A DNA stretch of 64,000 bases, taken from Arabidopsis thaliana. Taxonomy: Eukaryota; Streptophyta; Magnoliopsida; Brassicales; Brassicaceae. The stretch covers positions 25,901,971 to 25,965,970 of the forward strand of contig NC_003070.9 of NCBI RefSeq assembly GCF_000001735.4. Direction: 5' to 3'. The translations under genes and the position numbers were made by a program. This document shows positions 24,540-33,528 of this stretch, in pieces. The first letter of the stretch is position 1, and the number at the start of each line of letters is the position of its first letter. The notes beneath the pieces were generated by a model. That model made no database searches and had not been told where the DNA came from. It worked only from the letters and a program-made list of their open reading frames with translations.

Positions 24540-24815
24540 TCAGAGGATTTTAGAGATACTATCCGTAGCTTTCTCACATATGATCATCTCTCTAGCTTTC
24601 GGTAATGTACATAGTCCATCTAACCAAATGATGTATCTCATAATATCAGGAGCCACACCATCAGAAACCATCTGTCTGAAAACTTTTTTAGCATAATCAC
24701 ATTCGCCACCATGAAAAAAAAAAAAACATGACATTCTCTCAGGAAGATACTTTGCTTCTACAAGAACAGTTAAAAAGAGGAACACAAGACAAAAACAAGC
24801 TGACATTCTTTCCAT
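24540..24815 (-). pseudogene. Chimeric ORF: signal peptide joined to a PPR fragment
   Basis: A 91-codon frame. Residues 1-21 ([21 protein letters not shown]) look like a secretory signal peptide. About 12 residues later, after a poly-T run coding FFFF, comes one PPR motif of the restorer-of-fertility-like type ([17 protein letters not shown], then VAPDIM, then a degraded LDGLC). Real RFL genes have over ten repeats and no secretory signal, so the PPR part is a fossil. A TATA-like element lies near 24870 on the same strand, so transcription is possible. It could be a young orphan gene for a secreted peptide or simply a pseudogene. Confidence 0.5.
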
Positions 24816-25074
24816 ATCTCTCTCTAGCTACCTCTCAAAGATTTCTTTTAAGACAAAAATCATCAATTTATAAAAGCTCTGTCATTTTCACAACTCAAAA
24901 CTTATTAGATTCTAAAGAATGATGCATCTAATAGCTAATTAACACTTAAAAAGGTTTTTTTTTTTATAAAATATTTGCATGTAACAGACAGGAGAGGACT
25001 CAGATTCGCCTTTTCTCAGACAAATTAGAGGAAACAGTACTCATCCGCCATGGCTGCTAACTAAGTTTTATCCT

Positions 25075-25080
25075 TATATA
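25075..25080 (+). promoter_or_regulatory. TATA-like element upstream of a 48-codon ORF
   Basis: TATATA preceded by CCT and followed by GCC, about 120 nt before the ATG at 25198. Between them lies a purine-rich, leader-like stretch with a run of GAA triplets. Confidence 0.4.
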
Positions 25081-25197
25081 GCCCTGCCATGAAAGAGAGT
25101 GTTACCACAATGTCTGGTCTATTGACTTCTTAAGAATCATCATTGTTTCCCAATAAGAAGAAGAAGAAGAAGAAACAGAAAACAAGGAAGATCAGAA

Positions 25198-25344
25198 ATG
25201 GTGGCGGTGATGGCGATGGTGATGGTGGAGATGATTCATCACCACTTTTTAAAGTGGTTCATCAAGAATGATTTTGAATCATCGGCGCCGCTTCCACCGG
25301 AAGCCAAAATAACCTCCGGGAGCAGAGCCTCATACTTAAACTAA
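25198..25344 (+). CDS. Putative small protein of 48 aa
   Basis: ORF beginning MVAVMAMVMVEMIHHHF and continuing with LKWFIKNDFES, then SAPLPPEAK and ending GSRASYLN before TAA. Base composition is clearly more GC-rich than the flanks, and the codon choice looks Arabidopsis-like. A TATA element and a GAA-rich leader precede it. I recognise no domain; the C-terminal half looks like a constrained motif. It is short enough to be skipped by ORF-length filters. It may be the transcribed unit near AT1G68945, but this is a guess. Confidence 0.5.
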   Translation: MVAVMAMVMVEMIHHHFLKWFIKNDFESSAPLPPEAKITSGSRASYLN

Positions 25345-25689
25345 TGACAGCGAAACCCTAAAAAATCAATCCTTTTGGGGAAATTTATAGTACCCAATTT
25401 CCAGTTTCACCCTCAGATGATTATTCAACAACACAGACCGATATAAGGGTATTTTCGTCATTCAAACGAAGAATACAAAATGTTATATAAACGCCAGTAA
25501 CGGTTAACTATACCGGTTTACGTTTTCCCTCATTGTTGACAAAGCTAATCTTCGAGCTCTGTATCTTGTGATGATCTATATTGTCTAATCTTTAACATTC
25601 ACATGGTGGCTAGATTCAGCCTTTATTGATACAGCAATACATGTATAAAGTCCTTTCTTCCTTGTATTGGTTTATTCATAACGAGACAT

Positions 25690-25842
25690 CCTATTACATC
25701 AGAATGCAAGATCATTGACCAAGGGTTTCCTCTAGAATCCAGCAATATTGATCGTGCGTTTGCAGCTGCTAGCTTATACTACATCTATCCAGGTTCAGAG
25801 AATTGCTTCGATATTGATAACCAAACTGATCCTCATGAGTCT
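25690..25842 (+). pseudogene. Fragment of a Pro-X carboxypeptidase (S28 serine peptidase)
   Basis: An open stretch reads PITSECKIIDQGFP, then NIDRAFAAASLYYIYPG and SENCFDIDNQTDPHES. It matches the region just before the HGLDGW motif of plant lysosomal Pro-X carboxypeptidase-like proteins (CKIIDGFP, RAFAAASLYYNYSG, CFE-QTDDHG). The catalytic Ser, Asp and His regions are absent, there is no start codon, and the frame runs into non-coding sequence and a stop at 25867. It is a single-exon fossil. Confidence 0.75.
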
Positions 25843-26225
25843 ATCTGTTCCTTTTTGTTAATTAATTGAACAGTTCACAACAATAGACAAAATCAGTTAA
25901 TATTCAACTTACTAATGGATCAATGATACTATCAGATGAAAAAAGGCTTGCACCGAGATGGTAATGCCAATAACCTGTTCGAACCAGAACATGTTTCCAC
26001 CATTTGAAAATGATGACAAAGGAGACCCAAGAATACTGTCTGAAGATAACAAACTTGAGTTTTAAAGGATTCATTAGAAACAGTAAAATATTCAAACATA
26101 TTTGTTATGAATACTTATGATGAAACAAAAGACACGGAGTCACGGACACGAAACATTGTTGGACCGGGAGTGGCTGTGATCATGTTCATGAAATATATTA
26201 AACACAATAAGACACTAAACAAGAA

Positions 26226-26298
26226 GCGGGGATAGCTCAGTTGGGAGAGCGTGACACTGAAGATCTGAAGGTCGCGTGTTCGATCCACGCTCACCGCA
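26226..26298 (+). tRNA. tRNA-Phe (GAA) with a mispaired anticodon stem, probable pseudo-tRNA
   Basis: A 73-nt cloverleaf starting GCGGGGATAGCTCAG and ending CACCGCA, with anticodon GAA in the loop CTGAAGA. It is identical to the intact copy at 30107-30179 except that CAG in the 5' half of the anticodon stem reads GAC. This breaks two of five stem pairs (positions 28-42 and 30-40). D arm, T arm (GTTCGATCC), acceptor stem and the downstream T run are intact. A CAA motif lies just upstream. Confidence 0.8.
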
Positions 26299-26489
26299 TT
26301 TTTTAATTTTTCTTTTTCGCACCAAATTAAAAAAATAAAAAATAAAAATGGAGATAGGAGGATGCTAAACAGAACGAGTAAATTAAGTTTTGTTCTCATA
26401 TTTAGCACATCATCTGCAAAGTTCCAAAAATAGCATAAATTTTGTATATATAAAAATTATTGAGAATTCTCATAAATAATATCGTATCA

Positions 26490-26770
26490 AGTTTTTTGGA
26501 CAAAAATAACACTCAAAAGTTTTTTGAACAAAAATAGCACTCAAATTACATAGAAGGAAAGTGAATGTAGAGACAAGAATAAAGAAGATGAAGCGACGGA
26601 GACAACAGCGGTGAATAAAGCCAGGATGCAAGTTTATTGAACGAAAATAACACTCAAAAGTTTTTTGAACAAAAATAGCACTCAAATTATATAGAAAGAA
26701 AGTGAAAGTAGAGACAAGAATAAGGAAGATGAAGCGACGAAGACAACAACGGTGAAGAAAGCCAGGATGG
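26490..26770. repeat. Two-copy tandem repeat, unit 141 bp
   Basis: Two adjacent units with about 90% identity, offset 141 bp (anchor CCAGGATG at 26621 and 26762). Each carries AACACTCAAAAGTTTTTTG near its start and GAAGATGAAGCGACG near its end. Each also holds an internal short duplication of the CAAAAATA-CACTCAAA type. No coding capacity is supported. Confidence 0.85.
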
Positions 26771-27570
26771 GGGAAGCGATGAAGACAGTAGCCGTGATGA
26801 AAGGGAAGAGGAAGCTACTAAGAAATAAGAGTTTCTTGTTTCATCTGAAAGTCCAAACTGTTTAGTTATTTTATTTTAAAATTCCTTCAAAGCTCTCTAA
26901 GAAGAGTCTAGGTTAGACTATTTAACTTCACTTTGTTTCTTTTACAAAATATATCTAGCTTTACTTTGGACTTTAAATCTTTAATTAAAAAAAAACAAAA
27001 AACTATATGTTTATCTTTTTAGCTATTTCTGCTAAGTTGCTGCTACATATCTCTTCGATTCCAGCACCGATTTGTTTCTCTTGAAAATCACATGTCTTTG
27101 CTCCAGCTTACTTGCTTTCATAATCTTTTTTTTTTGTTCTTTCTTTCCTCAGATTTTCCATGGTTAAAATGTTTTAGTTTTCCTATCATCAGATTATTAT
27201 CAAGTAAAAAATGAGATTATGAACACCACCAATCAATATTATTGTATATTTTACTGAGTTTGTTGTATCCACATTTTTACTAAGTCACCAACCCAGTGAG
27301 ACTCCACAGTTTACCAAGTTACCTCAATTACTACTCTCTTGTACATGACAACTGACATCAATACTTTCTAGGTTTTCAATGTAATCCTGCTCATCAGATC
27401 CCTTTACTAAAATTTTAATATGTTTTATTGCTATGTCACACGACAGCTTATTGATATATTCATATGTTGTCTTCGAGTTTTAACATAGCGTATAAAACCT
27501 AATTACGTGGACATGATCTTTGATTCATAAGCGCATATAGGAGGAACTTAATCCTAACAACCATAAGTAG
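26771..27570. other. Intergenic, nothing recognised
   Basis: AT-rich sequence between the tandem repeat and the MITE, with no convincing ORF, RNA or repeat. Confidence 0.55.
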
Positions 27571-27789
27571 TTAGAGCATCATTATTGGTAGTTGCTTAGC
27601 TTAATTCTTAGGAAATTTTGGTTACAAATTTAGTGTTTTTAATCATATATTTGTTAAGAGAGTCTCTTATATAAGAGACAAATTGAAGTATTCTTAGCTT
27701 TTGTTTTAAAAATTTTAAAATCAATTAATAAAAAATTCTAAGAACTAAATTAAGACTAACCTAAGAAACTACCATTAATGATGCTCTTA
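27571..27789. mobile_element. MITE with TTA target duplication (PIF/Harbinger-like)
   Basis: A 213-bp element (27574-27786) with terminal inverted repeats: left GAGCATCATTATTGGTAG, right end the complement of GAGCATCATTAATGGTAG, and imperfect pairing continuing inwards. The direct flanks are TTA on both sides, the target duplication typical of PIF/Harbinger elements. The centre is AT-rich and non-coding, so it is non-autonomous. Confidence 0.8.
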
Positions 27790-27972
27790 GGTAACTTTAA
27801 AAACAGCATAGAAATAAGGGGTTGCTTCTGAATTTTCTTCAAAAGCTTTTTCCGGATAAAGAAACTTTATATTTTCTTGCACCTCTTAATAAATTGATCC
27901 CCAAGTAAAAGAGCAGTGTTTGATTGTCTTTGTTCTCTTCTGTCTTGAAAAGAAAATTAGGGTTTTAAAACA

Positions 27973-29173
27973 ATGTCTCAGCTCTTGTGCCGAATCTCGA
28001 AGCTTTCAACATCCCGGAACAGGATCCTCTGTTTCCGACGGTCCGAATTCTCTACGGTCACGGCGGAGGCAACGACACCTTATCTTCTCCTCGGCAGCGA
28101 TCTTGTCGGAAAATCTCCTTGCGATGGGAAAGTCGTCAACTTTAACCTCTACGACCCAAGGAAGCAAGAGCAAGTGAAGATCGAAAACAAGATTCTATCA
28201 AAGGAAGTCTACGAATCCCACAAGTTAGGATCCTCACGAGGATGGTTAGCTTTGTTGAACAAGAAAGATTCAACAGTGCGTCTCACTAACATCTTAAACC
28301 CTTCTAAGAAAATCATATCTTTACCTTCACTAACCAGAGACAAATATGAATCCCATGTTAATGTCTCTGTCTCATCTTCAAATGAAGAAGACTGTGTGGT
28401 CGCCGTCAAGTTTTACGGGTCACGAGTTAGTCTTTGTCGACCTGGTGACTCCGAGTGGACTCGCATTGACGTGCCTTGTCCATCTTTCCATTCTTCTACC
28501 GTCATTTACTCGGAGAGAGACCGGAGATTTTACTTGAACAATTGTAACCCTGACTATACCGGTCCGACCGATTTCACACCGAAATCCGGTTTACACACTC
28601 CGGTTAGTGGCTACAAGAGATTCCTCTTCTCTAACTTTCTTGAAGAAATGCCAGAGTTGGAGAACGAAAGGCGTCTCTCTCGTTTCAGGATCCAACAACA
28701 ACTAGTCGAGTCAGCTTCGGGCCAATCCTTCATCGTTGCATGGTAATAAGAACCCGTGAGTTTGTGTTGTTTATAAGGGATTGAAGATGATATAATCTGT
28801 GTTGTTGTCTAGGTTTGTTGAGAGTCTTACGGACAAAGGAGAAGTTGCGACATGGGGAGACACACGTTACAATAACAACAAAGACCTTTGCAAGAAGACC
28901 CACAAGATCATGGTGATTAGGCAAGACGAAGAGCAAGGGATTGGTCCTTACACCGATGACATTGGCGATCTCTGCATTTTCTTGGGCGAGAATGAATCTT
29001 TCTGTCTCTCTGCTAAGGACTTCCCTGGTCTTAACCCTAACTCAGTCTACTTTGCCGGCCATGGTTCCGGTTATGGCATATGGGATCTCGCCTCTTGCAC
29101 CATTCGTTATCTCTCTGACTCTACTCCACCACCCGGTCGCATGTTTTGGCTTCCTCCCACAATATCCCAATAG
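27973..29173 (+). CDS. DUF295 protein, organellar type
   Basis: Exons 27973-28742 and 28813-29173 give 376 aa. The N-terminus (MSQLLCRISKLSTSRNRIL) is rich in Arg and Ser and lacks an F-box, which fits the organelle-targeted DUF295 branch and not the F-box branch. The DUF295 beta-propeller-like region runs from about residue 35 (YLLLGSDLVG) to the end, with the family-typical NSVYFAGHG and GIWDLASCTIRY near the C-terminus. The intron is 70 bp, and the Trp codon at the junction is split TG|G. Molecular function of the family is not established; several members respond to stress. I recall AT1G68960. Confidence 0.85.
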
Positions 29174-30106
29174 GAGAGAAGATATCTTGTCTTCCAATTC
29201 TTGCATTAATTAATATACGCTGTGTTTTGTATTCATCGCTATCTCTATCTTTTATTATCTTGTTGATTTGGTGTTTTGAACATCTTTTTACAACTTATTG
29301 GATTTTGAAGTACTTATTGTCCTTTAGAAGCCTAAGATACTTTTCTTGCTTTTCAAGAAAGTGTCTCTGTTAGTCATTTTACTTTAATTTGAATCTGTTT
29401 TGTCTAATGTGCTTGCTCTCCTTCTAGAGTATATAGTTGCAATGGATAACTTGCGTTAACAAACGACCCAACTCTCAAGCCATTTGGTTTCTGCATAACA
29501 CTAGTCGTTTATGTCATGTATTTACTTGGTCGGCAGTTAAAACCTCTTTTAAAATGTAAAGATGGCTCAACATTAACATTCAGCAGCAAAAAATGAAAAA
29601 GTAAAAAAAAAAAACTCATTCCTGGTTTCATTATCTATCTTTTTGTTTTTGATAGTACATAGGGTTTTTGATAGTACTATGAAAGACAAAACGAGAGATA
29701 ATGTATATGGATTATCTTTGTTATTTCAAGTTCTTATAGTGTAGAAGAGAATGTAAAGTTTAGGTATTCTGTTTTAAGTTTAAGTTAGTCTTAAATATTT
29801 TCCCTGATTGCATTATCTCTCGTTTTGTCTTTCATAGTATATATGCATTGTCTTTCTTAGAATTTTTTATCAAACAAAAATATTCTGATGTTTAAGTTTT
29901 CTATTTCAGATTTTGCGTTGTATTCAAACAACTCATATGAGTAGATAGAGTTTGGCGAATCCATTGTGTCGTGTTATGGCCTATTACATTTACATGTATG
30001 AAATTGTAGGTCAAGACTTATATAATGAACGGATAATTAACCCCGAATAATCCCAAAAGTAGGAAAAAAATGTCTTTTTAGAATTTTAAAGCTAAAAGTT
30101 AAAAAA
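29174..30106. other. Intergenic with a foldback element
   Basis: 3' flank of the DUF295 gene, the inverted-repeat element at 29677-29837, then AT-rich sequence up to the tRNA. No further gene is visible. Confidence 0.55.
29677..29837. mobile_element. Short foldback/MITE-like element with 27-bp perfect inverted ends
   Basis: Ends at 29677-29703 and 29811-29837 are exact inverted complements (CTATGAAAGACAAAACGAGA at the left tip). They are separated by 107 bp of AT-rich, non-coding DNA and flanked by TA on both sides. TA flanks suggest a Tc1/mariner-type non-autonomous element, although TA is too short to be decisive. The RNA would form a long hairpin. Confidence 0.65.
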
Positions 30107-30131
30107 TGCGGTGAGCGTGGATCGAACACGC

Positions 30132-30174
<43 letters not shown>

Positions 30175-30179
30175 CCCGC
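30107..30179 (-). tRNA. tRNA-Phe (GAA)
   Basis: A 73-nt canonical cloverleaf: GCGGGGA/TCACCGC acceptor stem, anticodon stem TCAGA/TCTGA fully paired, loop CTGAAGA with anticodon GAA, T loop TTCGATC. A T run directly downstream serves as Pol III terminator and CAA directly upstream is the plant start motif. This is the intact partner of the variant copy at 26226, on the opposite strand. Confidence 0.97.
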
Positions 30180-31052
30180 TTGATGCTTATTCGCTTATGT
30201 AATGTAATAAATCAGTTAATAGTTTTAAATTGTATCAAACTTAGATTCAAAGTACCCAAATTAGTGTGTTTTTTGGGAATTGTTACATGGTTTGCTTCAA
30301 TTGCTTGGACTATCATTTCTTATGCGTACAATGGTGTAGGTGAATAAGCCACTCTTTAAGCTGTCAAAGTAGATTCATGTTTCATATGAGATATTTGTTG
30401 CTTCAATTAGCCTCTCTTAGGAGCAAACTTTAACGTCTTGAATGGTTTAATTTTCTACAACGAACTCGAATAGTTTCTGCTGCAATTCTTCCTTATTAAC
30501 TAAGTGACCTTAGTGTGACAAAAAAGGATTCATGAACTTGTTTTGCGATATTGGTTGTTTCGATAAAGAGACTACTGTTACTATCTTTCCTAGACTACTA
30601 CCTTACTATCTTCTCTTATGTATGCCATAGTATAGGAATGTAAGAGAGATACTCATCAAATTCATTTGTCAATATAGTACAAGTTGTAAATTTCCTCTGA
30701 TTTCTTCTTTCTTTTAATGTCCCAACATGAAGATGATTTTCACTTATCTAAGGTTTTTTCATTGGCCAGCAAATCATCACATTGTTCTGTATACTTCATG
30801 GTTAAGATTGTTTAAAGATCATCTCTTTCCAGTTTGTAAGTGAGCTTTGAAGGTGTTGATCGTAATAAACATGAAACTAAAAAACTTTCAAAGTGTAACC
30901 ACCTCAGCAGCGAACCCTCTGTCTGTAGCAGAGTATCTTAAGACAATCAATTTTCTTGCACGAGACAGACAGACTTCAGATTATCTTAAGACATATAGAA
31001 GGACTTCGCAATAACAAAGAGACGGAGACGGAGACGATCCCTTGTTTCTCGA
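30180..31052. other. Intergenic upstream of the P-class PPR gene
   Basis: AT-rich, with no supported ORF. The right end holds the leader of the PPR gene. Confidence 0.55.
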
Positions 31053-32912
31053 ATGTTGAGAAAGACTCTAACTTTAATCTCACTAAGAAGACCCTTCTCT
31101 TCAATTCCCTCTAAAACCCTAACCCCACACCAAAAGTCTTCCTTTGAATCAACTCTCCACCATTCCCTAATCACCCACGACACTGATCAAGCATGGAAGG
31201 TCTTCCGATCCTTCGCTGCCGCTTCTTCTCTCCCGGACAAGCGTCTCCTCAATTCTCTCATCACCCACTTGTCCTCCTTCCACAACACAGATCAAAACAC
31301 CTCCCTCAGGCACAGACTCAAGCGTGCCTTTGTTTCCACGACTTATGTAATCGAGAAAGATCCGATTTTGCTTGAGTTTGAGACCGTCCGTACGGTTCTC
31401 GAGTCGATGAAACTAGCGAAAGCTTCCGGGCCAGCATTGGCTTTGGTGGAGTGTATGTTTAAAAACAGGTACTTTGTTCCTTTTGATCTCTGGGGGGATT
31501 TACTTATCGATGTCTGTCGTGAAAATGGAAGCTTGGCTGCGTTTCTTAAGGTGTTTAGGGAAAGTTGTAGAATTGCAGTAGATGAGAAGCTTGATTTTAT
31601 GAAACCGGATTTGGTAGCGAGTAATGCAGCTCTTGAAGCGTGTTGTAGGCAGATGGAATCTTTGGCTGATGCTGAGAATCTGATTGAATCTATGGATGTT
31701 TTAGGTGTGAAGCCTGATGAATTGAGCTTTGGGTTTCTTGCTTATTTGTATGCGAGGAAGGGGCTTCGAGAGAAGATTAGTGAGCTTGAGGATTTGATGG
31801 ATGGTTTAGGGTTTGCAAGTAGAAGAATTCTTTATTCCAGTATGATCAGTGGATATGTTAAGAGTGGTGATTTAGATAGTGCTTCTGATGTTATACTGTG
31901 TAGTCTTAAAGGAGTTGGAGAAGCCTCGAGTTTCAGTGAGGAAACGTACTGTGAATTGGTTAGAGGGTTCATAGAGAGTAAAAGCGTTGAGAGTTTAGCG
32001 AAACTGATCATCGAAGCTCAGAAGTTGGAATCTATGTCCACTGATGTTGGCGGATCAGTGGGGTTTGGAATCGTAAATGCTTGTGTCAAGCTCGGATTTT
32101 CGGGTAAAAGTATTCTCGATGAATTGAATGCTCAGGGAGGATCTGGAGGGATTGGTGTGTATGTGCCGATCTTGAAGGCTTATTGCAAAGAAGGCAGAAC
32201 ATCTGAAGCTACTCAGCTTGTTACAGAGATCAGCAGCTCTGGGCTTCAATTAGACGTTGAGACCTATAACACTATGATCGAAGCTTCCATGACGAAACAT
32301 GATTTCCTATCTGCTCTTACATTGTTTAGGGATATGAGAGAAACAAGAGTGGCGGATCTGAAAAGATGCTACTTAACAATAATGACTGGTCTCCTTGAGA
32401 ATCAGAGACCTGAGTTAATGGCAGAGTTTGTGGAGGAAGTTATGGAAGATCCACGCGTAGAAGTGAAGTCCCATGATTGGAATTCGATTATCCATGCCTT
32501 TTGTAAATCTGGTCGCCTAGGAGATGCAAAGAGTACATTCAGAAGGATGACTTTCCTTCAGTATGAGCCGAATAACCAGACATACTTGTCGTTGATCAAT
32601 GGATACGTGAGCTGCGAGAAGTACTTCGAGGTGGTGGTTATATGGAAAGAGTTCAAAGACAAGAAAGCAAAACTGGAGCATGCTCTTGCGGATGCGTTCT
32701 TGAATGCATTGGTCAAAGGAGGCTTCTTTGGCACGGCGTTGCAAGTGATAGAGAAATGTCAGGAGATGAAGATATTCGTGGATAAGTGGAGGTATAAAGC
32801 AACGTTCATGGAGACTCAAAAGAATCTCAGATTGCCAAAGTTGAGGAAGAGGAAGATGAAGAAAATTGAGTTTCTTGATGCCTTTAAGAATTGGGCTCGT
32901 ATTACCACATGA
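31053..32912 (+). CDS. P-class pentatricopeptide repeat protein
   Basis: Intronless, 619 aa. The N-terminus (MLRKTLTLISLRRPFSSIPS) is Arg/Ser-rich without acidic residues, typical of mitochondrial presequences. About ten degenerate P-type PPR motifs follow (for example VETYNTMIEASMTKHDF, SHDWNSIIHAFCKSGR, NQTYLSLINGYVSCE). It ends with a Lys/Arg-rich tail (RKRKMKK) and no E or DYW domain. A role in binding an organellar transcript is likely by family; the target is unknown. It is convergent with RPOTm, about 600 bp between the stop codons. I recall AT1G68980. Confidence 0.9.
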   Translation: MLRKTLTLISLRRPFSSIPSKTLTPHQKSSFESTLHHSLITHDTDQAWKVFRSFAAASSLPDKRLLNSLITHLSSFHNTDQNTSLRHRLKRAFVSTTYVIEKDPILLEFETVRTVLESMKLAKASGPALALVECMFKNRYFVPFDLWGDLLIDVCRENGSLAAFLKVFRESCRIAVDEKLDFMKPDLVASNAALEACCRQMESLADAENLIESMDVLGVKPDELSFGFLAYLYARKGLREKISELEDLMDGLGFASRRILYSSMISGYVKSGDLDSASDVILCSLKGVGEASSFSEETYCELVRGFIESKSVESLAKLIIEAQKLESMSTDVGGSVGFGIVNACVKLGFSGKSILDELNAQGGSGGIGVYVPILKAYCKEGRTSEATQLVTEISSSGLQLDVETYNTMIEASMTKHDFLSALTLFRDMRETRVADLKRCYLTIMTGLLENQRPELMAEFVEEVMEDPRVEVKSHDWNSIIHAFCKSGRLGDAKSTFRRMTFLQYEPNNQTYLSLINGYVSCEKYFEVVVIWKEFKDKKAKLEHALADAFLNALVKGGFFGTALQVIEKCQEMKIFVDKWRYKATFMETQKNLRLPKLRKRKMKKIEFLDAFKNWARITT

Positions 32913-33528
32913 AAGCCCTCTCAATAGGCCAATATTCATTAACAGATAAGAGTTTATAATCATTTGTTTTTTCTTTTAATGTTTTCCCTATAAAAGATTG
33001 TTTCTGTATGCTTAGTTCAATTCTTTGAATGTTCAAAAATTCTTTCTTGGATAATGAACATTGTTCAAGTTCATATATTATTATATAAAATGCATTTTAG
33101 AGTCTATAATAAATTACAAGTCAATCAAAAAAGAGTGTCTACTAAGACCATTTAAATGATTATCCTTTAGCACCCGTTTTCAGTTCCTACAAGACTGCAT
33201 GTATCTCTTGGTAATTTTGTGTGGTCGATAAGAAACTGCTAGTAATCCGGAGTGCCACAGTCACTGGTTCGATAACCCGATCCATCAATTCGATCCAACG
33301 CCTTCCCTCCTGCCAAGCTTTGAAACACTCTTTCTGTGTATATTTACAAGTAACCCGAAGCCCACCTCTAAGTTGAGGTTAACCATCAACATTCCTTATT
33401 AAGAATCTTTTCCCCTTTGATCAATGTGGCTGATGTATTGGCCTGAAGAAGCAAACTTACTCTGTCCTGAATGTTAGATGTGGAGTATTGGAGCTTCCAG
33501 TATTTAAGTAACCTGAATGTGCTGCAGC
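32913..33528. other. Convergent 3' flanks of the PPR and RPOTm genes
   Basis: Holds both 3' UTRs; no ORF of note. The stretch 33140-33528 is less AT-rich than the rest and is probably RPOTm 3' UTR. Confidence 0.5.

Noticed and set aside
32517-32963. 148-codon minus-strand ORF
   Set aside because: Antisense to the intronless P-class PPR gene.
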